Origin: Uranotaenia lowii
Taxonomy: Eukaryota > Arthropoda > Insecta > Diptera > Culicidae
Direction: 5' to 3'
Assembly (NCBI RefSeq): GCF_029784155.1
Contig: NC_073691.1
Span: forward strand, 90,168,722 to 90,232,721
DNA: 64,000 bases
Position numbers and translations under genes: made by a program. Within the stretch, counting starts at the first letter, position 1, and each line of letters starts with the position of its first letter. The notes beneath the pieces are model-generated. The model was given only the letters and a program-made list of their open reading frames with translations, was not told where the DNA came from and made no database searches. Shown here one piece after another: positions 1 to 10,178 of the stretch.

Positions 1-3000
1 AAATTTCTCCTTGATTTCCACCGTGTGGCTAGAACAAACGTTTATCAACATCCTAGCACCCAACACAGCGGCTTGAAGCTCTCTTCTGGGAATCGATTGC
101 ACCTTGAGGGAGGCCACCTTAGCCTTCGCCATCACCAAGCAGCATTTCACTTTTCCATCCTCGATGACACGGAAATACGCCGCGCATCCGTAGCCCAGTT
201 CACTGGCATCGGTGAACACATGTAGCTGCAATGTTTCGTACCCTCCAGCATGATCTCCACCACAGTAGCACCTGGGGATCTGAAGGTTGTTGATTTCTTG
301 GAGAAGCTTTGTCCATCGGACCCATTTCTCGAAAGCTTCATCCGGAATGTCGTCATCCCATTGTATGCCGCATCTCCAAAGATCTTGGAACAGCATCTTC
401 CCGTGGATTGTATACGGGGACAGAAGACCCAATGGGTCGAAAAGACTCATAATACATCGAAGAGCCATTCTCTTAGTCGGTCGTCGTTCGCCGCAAACAT
501 ACGGCGCCAGCTCACCACGTAGGCTGGTAGGAAATTGGAAACAATCCTGCCGTGGGTTCCACTCCAGTCCAAGGACCCTCTCGATGTTATCGCCTCCTAT
601 GTCACTGATAAGTGAGAGCGATTTCTGTTCCGAATTCTCTCCGACTGCTTGTAGCACCGATTCATCGTTGCTAACCCAATTTCTCATGGTGAATCCGGCC
701 CGAGCAAGGGCTCCTTTCACCTGAATCGCTCGATCAGCTGCTTCCTCGGAAGTGGGGGCACTATCGAAATAATCGTCCATATACGTTTTCTCCTTGATAG
801 CTGTCGTAGCTTTCGGGAAATCCTCCCGACACTCGTCTGCTATTTTGTGCAACACGTAGATCGCCGAACAGGGCGAGCACGTCGCTCCGAACGTCGCGAC
901 GTCCATAATATACACGTCGGGCGGTTGTGTTGCGTCGAATCGAAACAGGAATCGTTGGTAGTTTTTGTCAGCTGCTCTTATTCGGATTTGGTGGAACATT
1001 TCCTTTACGTCGCCACCAAAACCGATGCGCCACTCTCGGAACTTGCATATCACTGAATGCAGGGGGACCAGTAAATCCGGGCCTTTTAACAGTTGATTGT
1101 TGAGGGAAACTCCACCCACTGAGGCCGCCGCGTCCCACACCAGCCGTCTTTTGTTCGGTTTCTTCGGGTGCGACACCACATTCAGGGGGAGGTACCAAAC
1201 GCGTTCAGCACTAGTTTCTGCCAACTCTTCTTCGGTTGCCTTATGGGCATACCCTTTTGTCAAATAATCTCGTATTTGTTGGTGCACGTTAGCCTGGAGT
1301 TCGGGGTCTTTTGACAGCTTGCTCTCTAGGCATTTCAGACGTCTCTCTGCCATGTACCGGTTATCTGGGAAGCACACTTCATCTGCTTTCCACAGCAAAC
1401 CAGTTTCGTATGCACCGTCACGAAACACCGTGGTTTCCTCTAGGATCGTTTTACATCGCTTGTCTTCGGCAGATTCAAGAATCGGCGCAAACGGGTTCTG
1501 GGGTTCCTCCAGAACGAAATGTTGTCGGATGAGGTCGTTAAGCTCTTGATCTGCGTCGCAGTGATGGAAGTTAACTCGGACCGAGTTCTTGTCATTTCTT
1601 TCTCCTGCCTCGTTAGGCCCATAGATGGCCCATCCGAGCAGTGATCTCACGGCAACAGGTTCGCCAGGTTGACCTTGCCGACTTTCGATTGGGGTTAAAA
1701 TGTCAATGTTATCTAACCCAATAAGCACTTCAGGCTGAGCATCGTTAATTGAACTGATTGGGATATCTTTCAGATGTTCATAACGATTAGCTAATTCGTC
1801 GTAGCAGAGGGTTTGCTTCGGTAGCTCAAGTTTCGAAACCGTGTGTGCGGTAAAAGAATGTTGTTTCGGATCTCCTAACTTCGAGATCATGCATTTAATG
1901 AGCTTGGATGAATCTACGTTCCGGGTTACACCGGAAGTCCACTGCAATTCCAGCGGATGCCTCTTTCCCTCTATTCCTAGGCGGCGTGCTATTGACGATT
2001 CCATCATGGTCAGTGATGACCCTTCATCGTAGAATCCAAAAGTATCGACAGTGCGATTTCCGTTGTGCAGGGTAAGTGGAACTATTCGAAAGAAAAAAGC
2101 TTTTCTGAATTCGTTGTGGGAATTACAAACAGATTTAACGACTGTTGCTTCTCCCTTTTTGGCTTGCGCCGGAACATGGAGCAACGGATGGTGCTGAACT
2201 CTACAGCCTTCGATGTTACATCGGATTCTTGATTTACACTTCCAATTACCGTGCTCATTCAGGCACATTTCGCACAAATTCCACTGGCGTACTGCACGCT
2301 TTCTTGAATCGAGATTTAGTTCTTGGAACTTCGAGCAGTTCCGAACCCGGTGATCTATGCCACCACAGATTGGACATGGCTTACGTTGTCTATATTCTTC
2401 CTGGTTTGCATTACTGTTAATGTGAGCATGGAAATGTCCCTCTTTCTTCTGCGACGGTTTTGCATACTTCGCTGCCTCAGGTTTCGGCGGTACAAGCGTA
2501 GTAACCTCACAGGCGTCCTCGGCCAATTCCTCCATATACTGGCCAAATTCCTTCAGCGTAGGCTCGGGGAAGGAGCGTTTATATCTCACCCAAGCAAGCT
2601 GATGATGAGCAGGGAGCTTCTCAACCAATTCGCTGAGCAAATCGGGATTCGATAAATGAGCTCGTAGACCTGCAGCCTCTAGCTGGTCACAAAGGTGCTG
2701 TACAGCTGTGGCAAACTTAATAAGGCTGTCTAGACGCTCAGATTTTGGCGATTCGAGTTTGCGCACTTTAGCCAGCATGTTCCTTACAAGAATTTCGGGC
2801 CGTCCATAAAAACGTTTCAGTGTTTCCATTATCTTCGGCACGCTGTCAGGAAATGTCAATTTTGTTCTCACTGCTTCTCGAGCCGCCCCTCGCAGGCTTT
2901 CTCTAAGACGGACAAGATTCTCAACGTCTGAGAAACCGCAGGCAGCATTGGACGTTTCGTAACTATGGAAAAATATTGGCCACTCCTCAGGCTCTCCGGC

Positions 3001-3921
3001 AAACACAAGTAGTTTTCTGGGCCAGACTTGTCGAGCCAACACTTGTTCTGCAGACGGACCAATATTCAGGTTGGCAAACGCTACCGGTTGTGGGAAAGGA
3101 TTCATGGGTTGCTTTGGAGGTGGTACTTCAGGAATCAGGTTCATAATTGGCACACGGATTCGTGCCGAGTGACTTCTAGGTTCGGAATGAACTGAATTCG
3201 GATTACCCGGTTCGACTATCCGAGGAAACACCTCTTCCGGATCGTTATTATTTTCCTCCAGCTGATTGCGCAACCATTCCTCAGCCTTTTGACTTCCACT
3301 TGGCGCTGATTCGGAAACATTTTCCGATCCCGACTCTTCGACTAATTTCTCTTCCAGCTGGTGCTTCTTCTTTAAGAAGGATTCCTCAGAAGCAAGCTCC
3401 TCTAACCGGATAGCCCGTTCCTTTTCTCGCAAGGCTCTCTCCTCTTCCAGGAAACGCATTTCCTCTCTCATCCGACGACTTTTAATTTCTTTTTCTGCAA
3501 CCAATCTGGCCAACTCAAGTTCGGTCCGGATGCGGGCGCTGGATGTAGTAGATCTCACAGACTTGCCGGCACTTCTCACGGACGAATCTTTGTTGGATTC
3601 CGCACATTTCTTCCTAGCTCCGTTCTCAACTTCAGCCCTTCCTATTCTCGTTGAACTGGAGTGAGGAGCCTTCGATCGCACAATGGGTGTGCTGAAATCG
3701 GCGGTGTTTACGGACTCTGACGGGTCTGCAGAAGGTGATGTGCATTTAGTGCATCTCCATGGGCGATCCTTTACGCCGGGAGATTGATTCGCACAACTCA
3801 GATGCCACCAGCCTAAACAATTATCGCACGACACCATTCTCCGTTCCACCGAATTAGGTCTGTTGCATCCACCACAGTCGAATCCATCTTGGCAATCAAT
3901 TTCCTCTTCCGAATTGACCAT
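1..3921 (-). CDS. BEL/Pao retrotransposon gag-pol polyprotein, 3' end beyond the window
   Basis: Frame codons start at positions divisible by three; it appears open to the left edge (at least 1,307 codons). Read on the minus strand: a PHD-like Cys/His cluster just after the start (about 3880-3740), a charged coiled-coil-like stretch (3560-3280), a gag domain (about 3100-2560), CCHC-type knuckles (2400-2250), an aspartic protease (FYDEGSS, about 2035; GLDNIDILTP, about 1700), a reverse transcriptase with YMDDYFDS at 783-760, and the start of RNase H (DASELGYGC, about 215) ending in LELQ/AAVLGAR-like sequence near 60. This domain order is standard for BEL/Pao. The start at 3921 is the ATG before the PHD-like cluster; the frame is open further upstream to 4204, with another ATG at 4149, so the start is uncertain. 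No stop was found in the parts I translated, so the copy may be young. Confidence 0.85.
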   Translation of the reverse strand, partial: MVNSEEEIDCQDGFDCGGCNRPNSVERRMVSCDNCLGWWHLSCANQSPGVKDRPWRCTKCTSPSADPSESVNTADFSTPIVRSKAPHSSSTRIGRAEVENGARKKCAESNKDSSVRSAGKSVRSTTSSARIRTELELARLVAEKEIKSRRMREEMRFLEEERALREKERAIRLEELASEESFLKKKHQLEEKLVEESGSENVSESAPSGSQKAEEWLRNQLEENNNDPEEVFPRIVEPGNPNSVHSEPRSHSARIRVPIMNLIPEVPPPKQPMNPFPQPVAFANLNIGPSAEQVLARQVWPRKLLVFAGEPEEWPIFFHSYETSNAACGFSDVENLVRLRESLRGAAREAVRTKLTFPDSVPKIMETLKRFYGRPEILVRNMLAKVRKLESPKSERLDSLIKFATAVQHLCDQLEAAGLRAHLSNPDLLSELVEKLPAHHQLAWVRYKRSFPEPTLKEFGQYMEELAEDACEVTTLVPPKPEAAKYAKPSQKKEGHFHAHINSNANQEEYRQRKPCPICGGIDHRVRNCSKFQELNLDSRKRAVRQWNLCEMCLNEHGNWKCKSRIRCNIEGCRVQHHPLLHVPAQAKKGEATVVKSVCNSHNEFRKAFFFRIVPLTLHNGNRTVDTFGFYDEGSSLTMMESSIARRLGIEGKRHPLELQWTSGVTRNVDSSKLIKCMISKLGDPKQHSFTAHTVSKLELPKQTLCYDELANRYEHLKDIPISSINDAQPEVLIGLDNIDILTPIESRQGQPGEPVAVRSLLGWAIYGPNEAGERNDKNSVRVNFHHCDADQELNDLIRQHFVLEEPQNPFAPILESAEDKRCKTILEETTVFRDGAYETGLLWKADEVCFPDNRYMAERRLKCLESKLSKDPELQANVHQQIRDYLTKGYAHKATEEELAETSAERVWYLPLNVVSHPKKPNKRRLVWDAAASVGGVSLNNQLLKGPDLLVPLHSVICKFREWRIGFGGDVKEMFHQIRIRAADKNYQRFLFRFDATQPPDVYIMDVATFGATCSPCSAIYVLHKIADECREDFPKATTAIKEKTYMDDYFDSAPTSEEAADRAIQVKGALARAGFTMRNWVSNDESVLQAVGENSEQKSLSLISDIGGDNIERVLGLEWNPRQDCFQFPTSLRGELAPYVCGERRPTKRMALRCIMSLFDPLGLLSPYTIHGKMLFQDLWRCGIQWDDDIPDEAFEKWVRWTKLLQEINNLQIPRCYCGGDHAGGYETLQLHVFTDASELGYGCAAYFRVIEDGKVKCCLVMAKAKVASLKVQSIPRRELQAAVLGARMLINVCSSHTVEIKEKF

Positions 3922-4475
3922 CTCGAAATCTTTAGGGTTTTCGAAAATCTTTGAGGATGTTGGAATATAATTCACTAAAGGTTCTCGCAGCAGCTCTAGT
4001 TGGAGCAGGAGCAGGAGCAGCTCAAAGCTAAAAAACAATGAGTTTATTAGGGCAAATAGTTTTACATAGGATTTTTTGTTTCTTACATTTGTCTCCTTTA
4101 GTACAAGAGGAGTTTCCGTGTTTTGATGCCAAGTTATAATCGAGAGCATAGATTTCTGGCCTATATCGGCCCTTTTGAAAGGAATGCTCGACTGTGCGTG
4201 GTATCAGCCTTAGATCGGGTTTTTACCGATGTGCGCTAAATATTACAAAAAGTTAGATTTAGTCAAAGGTTCACAACAATTTAAAAAGGTACTCACGAAT
4301 GGCACAAACAACTTTAACAACTAAAACTATCGTTAATTTATAAAATATACGCAGAGCGTCACTTGTCTTTCTTGGTTCGTCGTAAATTTTCACTTCTAAC
4401 CGTTTTCTGGTTTGACAGTTCGTAGCGTGGCCGTTAGGTCTGTTCAGATGCAGCGACGTCAGGGATGCCAGAACA
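3922..4475 (-). repeat. BEL/Pao 5' LTR (about 4130-4475) and leader
   Basis: Read on the minus strand the LTR would start TGTTCTGGCATCC at 4475, directly next to unrelated TE sequence at 4478. A possible primer-binding site (TGGCATCAAAACACGG) lies at about 4130. A TATAAATT-like word sits in the middle of the LTR. The leader has GTAAG near 4085 and TTTTTTAG near 4030, so a leader intron is possible. The other LTR lies outside the window, so the exact LTR end cannot be fixed. Confidence 0.55.
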
Positions 4476-4483
4476 TAGGCAAT

Positions 4484-5563
4484 GGCCCTTATTCTGCGCC
4501 GCGCATGACGTGACGATAGTCGAGTCACCCAAGTCACTCTATTCCAGTAGTCGGTTTAGGTGAGGAACGTCACTTCGGATGAACTTTGTGAGTTCTTTAC
4601 CCTATTCTCGTAGTCACCGTGGGTGAGAATTGTCGCATTCGGGTGACGAATTTAGGTGAGAATTGTCGGTACCTTTTCAGGTGGCGACGAGATAGAAATT
4701 TAAGGGAAAAATAATGCAAAACTGAATAATTAGACTCTGCATGTTTAATCACGTCAAAGTATGACGATTTTAAAAACAATCTAATTAATTTATTCGCAGA
4801 AGAGGAGAATTTTCAGAGGAGGCAAATTTTTATACAAAACGCATATATTTGCGTAGTTTGAAATTACAACTAATTTTTTTGCGGGATTTTCCCTACCATC
4901 TCTATAAATAAATTAAATTCACAAATGTTAAGCAGGAAATGAGAAATCTTGTTTTATTTGTTTCTTTCTTAATTTAATTTTTCAAGCTTGTTTTAAATAA
5001 AACAGAAAAAAAGCAATCCGATTACAATGAAACCGAAATCTAAATAAACAAGGCAATTTTACTTAAACTTTTTTACTAAACAGCAACTTTTTTTACCAAC
5101 CTGAAACAGCAGCTAAGGTTTCGTAGATATCCGGAAGTTTAACACTGGTCTTTTAAGGCAACCGCCGTCCACTTCTGCGTTTATGTGCATTTTTTCCCCC
5201 AGTTTGGTGCTGTTTCCGGGCCCACATTGAGCTTGTGCAGCAATTATGAAAACTCCACTTTTTGCAGCAAAATTTGTCCCATTTTTCGTTTCAATCAGCT
5301 TGCTGAAACCGTACAATCCGATACTGGTCCCGGAAGAAGTGGAATTTTCACTCGTTATTTTAAAATTCAATTTCCAAAACTCGAAATGTAAACACCGGCA
5401 CAAACGATCACCGCAAATTTCGCCATTTTGACACATGGGTTCATTCAGTCACTCACCTCTGTCACTTCACCCCCATCGACTCCGGGAATAAGGTGACAGA
5501 ACTCACGGTGACTCCGAGATGAGGTGACAATCCTCACGTCACGCGCGGCGCAGAATAAGGGCC
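4484..5563. mobile_element. 1,080-bp MITE with GGCCCTTATTCTGCGCC ends and AAT duplication
   Basis: Ends are inverted repeats that agree over about 30 bp with one difference. AAT at 4481-4483 is repeated at 5564-5566. The homologous copy at 8866-8876 shows the empty site (GGCAATAGCACC on its reverse strand), which proves an insertion with a 3-bp duplication. Both arms carry many GTGA/TCAC words in both orientations. A 108-codon frame on the minus strand (5436-5113) is open but unrecognised; an overlapping frame begins MAKFAVIVCAGVYISS, which looks like a signal peptide but stops at once. A 3-bp duplication would suit the PIF/Harbinger group; no transposase is visible. Confidence 0.8.
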
Positions 5564-5566
5564 AAT

Positions 5567-5960
5567 AGCACCGGTTCCGACGTAGCAAGGGAACAGTGGC
5601 CGACAGCGCCGGTTCCGGTTGTGCGAGGGTGAGTACACCGACTATTTATTAATAATAACTATTTTTTTCTCAAATAGAATTATTTTATTTCAGGCGCAGG
5701 TAGACGGGTGCCTCAGGCCTGCCGTCTAAGGCAAAGGTGGAGGATACGTTGCTGGATGTTCGAGAAAAAAAAGCAAAAGAGCAGGAGTAAAAGGCGTCTC
5801 ATGGAGCGGACAAAAATTTTAGGGCGGCTCCCCAAGAAGAAAGCGAGGGAATTGGAGCTGGAGACCAAAACCTGGCAGAAGCGCTCGGAAACGTGAAACT
5901 TCGTGTCTGTTATTTGTGAAAAACAATATGGTTTAAAAATGTTGATTAAATAAACAGTTG
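5567..5960 (+). other. Spliced transcription-like unit inside TIR element copy A
   Basis: An intron of 65 bp is likely at 5629-5693 (GTGAGT ... TTTATTTCAG). The exon after it is open for about 62 codons in one frame, rich in Lys, Arg and Glu (for example KKKARELELETKTWQKRSET), and AATAAA follows at 5949. A second frame also reads as a plausible charged peptide with one internal TAA. The same unit is in the inverted copy at 8876-8480. I do not recognise the product; the Glu/Leu/Lys tail recalls coiled-coil tails of MADF-type transposon proteins, which is only a resemblance. Confidence 0.45.
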
Positions 5961-6320
5961 TAAAAAAATTCCTTATTTTTTTATTTGATCGTAGTAAGCT
6001 ACCTTTTATTATTTTTAATAGTAAAAAGATCTTTAGAAGATCAGCTGTAGCGTTAGCAAATCGTGCAAATGAAGATAAAATAACGATAAAATCTATCTTT
6101 TAGCTACGATTCGAATAAAGAAAAAAGCAAAAAAAATGAATGGTTACTCTACTTAACGACCCGTTCGCTGTATCGTAAAGTGCGTCCAAACGATTCCATG
6201 TCATGAAAAAAAGACTAGCTTAATCGTACATTAATAATCCAAAACTATAAAGCTAATCTTTCGTGTGTCTGTGGAAGAAGATAAGTGAAATCGTTAATGT
6301 ATAATACTGATTTATGCGGG

Positions 6321-7666
6321 ATATTTCAATAGAACCTTATACAACCTCGTCAAGAGCAATTCAAAAGATGTCAAACTTTCGTTTGAGTGAACAATTGTTT
6401 GCGTGTATGTTTATTTTTCTATCAGGGGTTTTAAAATGGAATTGATTCAGAAAAAATGACCGCATGACATACAAAATAAAATGGTTCCATTTGGCCAAGA
6501 ATCAAAATGTATGCACACGAATCAATCAACCCAACGCAAAATTCATATTATTTCACTGCTTATATTAGCATAAATTTGATGCGCTTCATAATTTTTCGGT
6601 TGATTTCTTGAGAAACTCGTATAAAATACGTAGGCCAGTCTAGTTTTGCTGAATAAAAGACTAAAATGCGGAAGTTTATATTCATAATCATACAAAAATA
6701 TATTTCAATTCCTTTATAGATGCCCATGATGTGTATTTATGTGCATTTTAAGCAATGTTTGTGCGAATAAAGTGTTAATTAAAAATAAATATGGAAAATA
6801 ATGCTTCATGAAAATAAATTTCAAGTGACTTTTTTTAATGTTCAAAAAATTACAACAAAAAATGGCGATTTATCCCGAACACCTATTTGACTAGCAGAAA
6901 CTATTTAAACACGTCCAGCTTGTCTGGAGGAATGCCGTGAGGAATAGGAAACTAATGAACTTTTCAGGAAAAACAATGAACGAAACAATATTTCTTTTAA
7001 AAATTCAGATTCCTTTATAAATAAAGGTAATAAAAAACACTAAATGCGATTCACTTTTTATTGGTAACCAATTTATATCACTCACAATCACAATCCGGAT
7101 TACCCCGTATAATTCAGTAAATAATAGATTTTCTTTGGGGGATTGTGTTTAGATGGACAATTTCAGTTTCCATCTTTACAGCTACGCGGCAGCTCCGACA
7201 CCCAATTCGATGGTTCTTCCGAGTGTTTCGATCAACAAAAAACTATCTTCTGGTGCACAAACCATCTTCCGGTGCACAAACCGTCTTCCGGTGCACAAAC
7301 CATTTTCCGGTCCACAGCCACAGCTACGCAGCAGACGGCACAAGCGGTTTTTTTCGGTGGGTTGCCCGAGAAAAACTAACCTTCGATAGCAGCATACCGT
7401 TCATGGAAAATCCTTGACCTTGTGCCTAATGAAAATTTAAAAAATATTAACTACAAGATAAAAATTATCAAACGATGATAAATGTACCTTTTAGTTGTTG
7501 AAATCGAACGAAAAATTCTACATTTTTTCTTGTTCTTTTTCTGTTGTTTGTTTGTTTTCATCACAAAACAGCTGTCTGATGACATTTGACGTTTTATGGA
7601 ATTCTGTCAGCGTTATATAGCGAGGTTTTAAAATTGTCTTATAGCGGCTTTCAAAACCGCTATATA
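6321..7666. other. AT-rich interval between TIR elements, no gene recognised
   Basis: No coding signal beyond short frames. It includes a 19-bp tandem array (listed separately). The sequence next to 7665 (ATAGCGGCTTTCAAAACCGC) can fold on itself. Confidence 0.5.
7245..7319. repeat. 19-bp tandem repeat, four units
   Basis: Units of the form ATCTTCCGGTGCACAAACC are seen at 7245, 7264, 7283 and 7302, the last one degenerate. All three frames stay open through it, which explains the three overlapping short frames here; none is likely to be a gene. Confidence 0.85.
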
Positions 7667-9763
7667 CACGGAAGATAAAATTTTCTTAAAAATAGATTTT
7701 GGTTTTTCAATCAGGTTTTATAATTGTTGTGTAGATACCCTGAAGATAGTTTTTATAAAGGTCTTGTCGAAATACTGTTCACAGCTCTTTATTCTCAAGC
7801 AATTTCGTTATAAAACTTCCAAATTTTCCTATAAAACCATCAGGAGTTTAAAATGTTGCTTGGGAAAGTATAATTCACCACTGATAAAATTCACCTAGAA
7901 AGAAAGGTAAATCCAAATAAGGTAAAACTTACCTCGTAGCGAGGTGAAGTTGACCTGGATTGAGCTCAACAAAACGGTACAAATCATCTCGAAAAAAAGT
8001 AACTATTTGACGAATCCGTTTATTGAGGTTAAGCTGTTTTGCCGTTGAGGAACAAGTTCTCTGTGGAACAAGTTCTGCTTCGTGCACAATATGTGAAAAT
8101 CGGAACAAAATGGTAACCCGCATAAATCAGTATTATACATTAACGATTTCACTTATCTTCTTCCACAGACACACGAAAGATTAGCTTTATAGTTTTGGAT
8201 TATTAATGTACGATTAAGCTAGTCTTTTTTTCATGACATGGAATCGTTTGGACGCACTTTACGATACAGCGAACGGGTCGTTAAGTAGAGTAACCATTCA
8301 TTTTTTTTGCTTTTTTCTTTATTCGAATCGTAGCTAAAAGATAGATTTTATCGTTATTTTATCTTCATTTGCACGATTTGCTAACGCTACAGCTGATCTT
8401 CTAAAGATCTTTTTACTATTAAAAATAATAAAAGGTAGCTTACTACGATCAAATAAAAAAATAAGGAATTTTTTTACAACTGTTTATTTAATCAACATTT
8501 TTAAACCATATTGTTTTTCACAAATAACAGACACGAAGTTTCACGTTTCCGAGCGCTTCTGCCAGGTTTTGGTCTCCAGCTCCAATTCCCTCGCTTTCTT
8601 CTTGGGGAGCCGCCCTAAAATTTTTGTCCGCTCCATGAGACGCCTTTTACTCCTGCTCTTTTGCTTTTTTTTCTCGAACATCCAGCAACGTATCCTCCAC
8701 CTTTGCCTTAGACGGCAGGCCTGAGGCACCCGTCTACCTGCGCCTGAAATAAAATAATTCTATTTGAGAAAAAAATAGTTATTATTAATAAATAGTCGGT
8801 GTACTCACCCTCGCACAACCGGAACCGGCGCTGTCGGCCACTGTTCCCTTGCTACGTCGGAACCGGTGCTATTGCCTATCAGATCGACCAACAAAGGGTA
8901 ATTTTCGCGAGAACTGTGCCGGGAGATGATTTTTTCCGGCACAAATTGGGCCACGTGTGATTTGACAGCAGAAAAACTTGGGGTGCGTTGCTAAAATAAT
9001 TAATTTTATTTCATGATGATTAATTTTATCTTTCAGGAATAATATTTTATCTTTTCGGCGCGTTGCAAAATTACTCATTTAGTTTCTTGGAAGATTAACC
9101 GTATCTTTTAGAAATAGTTTTTACTCGTTTCTAGCGAAGGCGCATTAGCGATGACCCAAAAAAAAATCCAACTATCAATATAATCAGAACCGAATAATTC
9201 AAAAGATTCAAAGAATGGTTTTTCGCTATGCGGGAAGTGTTTTCTTAGATTTCATTTAGTTGCGCTGGTTCTCTTCATAATACTTTGCTTTTGTTTCAGA
9301 TCGGCCCACAGAGCTTCGTGTTGTATTCCCGTCAGCCTTCAGATATTATTCCGGACAAGCCGGACCTGACAAGCTTGGCGAACAAAGGACTTGCCTCAAC
9401 AATTTTTAAAGAACACGGTGATATATTTCAAAAATAAATATTAGGTAACTCCCTATTTATTTCAAATAAATACCAATTTTTTCATGAATTGTGTTCTTTT
9501 TAAATTAATTATTATTGAAGAAACCAATCAAACAAACAAGCATTTACCTTTTAAATCAGTGAATGGGAAAACGATATTATTTACTATTTTGCTAGGTGAA
9601 TGAGAAAATGGTAAAATCTACCTTTTTGCTAGGTGAATTGAAAAAAGGTAAAATTTACCTTTTTGCTAGGTGAATGAAAAAAAGGTAAAATTTACCTCGA
9701 AAGAGGGGTGGAAAAAATTCACCTCGTAAAAAGGTAAATTTTACCTTTTTTTTATTTTCCGTG
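7667..9763. mobile_element. CACGG-end TIR element with AGGTAAAATTTACC words, carrying an inserted element
   Basis: Left end TA|CACGGAAGATAAAATT at 7667, right end TTTTATTTTCCGTG|TA at 9763. It aligns in reverse complement with 12263-13241: both contain the same gtgaaaatcgga...atggtaa segment, the same atcggccca exon start and the same arm words. Relative to that copy it carries a 1,118-bp insertion (8117-9234). The word AGGTAAAATTTACC and its variants recur in both arms. Confidence 0.75.
8117..9234. mobile_element. TIR DNA element, complete copy B, CCCGCATA ends
   Basis: Bounded by CCCGCATA at 8117 and TATGCGGG at 9227-9234, with AA on both sides. The copy at 12263-13241 shows the uninterrupted site (ggtaagtg on its minus strand), so the borders are well supported. 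Its left 760 bp is the inverted partner of copy A. It contains the same spliced unit on the minus strand (donor near 8812, acceptor near 8747). A 2-bp duplication is short; the class is unknown. Confidence 0.75.
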
Positions 9764-10129
9764 TATAGCTAGGGCTCCAAGGAAAAAGAGACTTCAGGTT
9801 ATACTTGAATTAATTTAAAAATTACCAAAAGACATCGCATTTTATTCGTTGAAATGACAACAGGTTGAAATAAATAAGCTTGTTCATACGGGTTAAAACT
9901 AGCCCAGTATTTTAGTTTGATTTTTGAGAGTGTGAAGTTGGTCTAACTGAAATTTCCAATAAATATCAGATATAGGTGGCCATTCCAGACAATTTTTCAA
10001 TTAACGATTCGGCATTCTTTAAAAGAACAATAAAATTCTGCCGCTTTTCATATACTATTAGCGTTTTATGTTGAACAAAAGTGTTAAAAATTTCAAATAT
10101 TGTTCGAAGTGGTGTTGAAAACGGTAGTT
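9764..10129. other. Intergenic, no element recognised
   Basis: AT-rich sequence between the TIR element and the Nup35 promoter region. I see no gene or repeat in it. Confidence 0.4.
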
Positions 10130-10168
10130 TATAAATACGGCAACGAACATTTGTAGTGCAATTCAGTT
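10130..10168 (+). promoter_or_regulatory. Nup35 core promoter candidate
   Basis: TATAAATA at 10130-10137 and an arthropod-type initiator TCAGTT at 10163-10168, about 35 bp apart (slightly more than usual), ending 10 bp before the ATG. This would give a very short 5' leader. Confidence 0.5.
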
Positions 10169-10178
10169 CACGTTAAAA

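Larger units (their letters stand above)
4478..6320. mobile_element. TIR DNA element, copy A, truncated by the BEL insertion and interrupted by a MITE
   Basis: Without the MITE at 4484-5563 this is 760 bp that matches, in reverse complement, 8117-8876 (also 760 bp), with no mismatch in the stretches compared. Its right end, TATGCGGG at 6313-6320, is the terminus of the complete copy at 8117-9234. Its left end at 4478 is internal to that element and abuts the BEL LTR. Inference: the BEL element inserted into copy A, and the missing ~358 bp should lie beyond the left window edge. Confidence 0.7.

Noticed and set aside
25..2655. Many plus-strand frames of 60-145 codons
   Set aside because: They are shadows of the BEL/Pao polyprotein, which is open on the minus strand with clear domains.
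7145..7417. Three overlapping frames of 78-90 codons
   Set aside because: Produced by a 19-bp tandem repeat.
4478..8876. One 4.4-kb foldback transposon with TA duplication
   Set aside because: TA occurs at both outer edges, but the right arm belongs to a complete element (8117-9234) inside another one, and the left edge is the BEL LTR; two inverted copies explain the data better.
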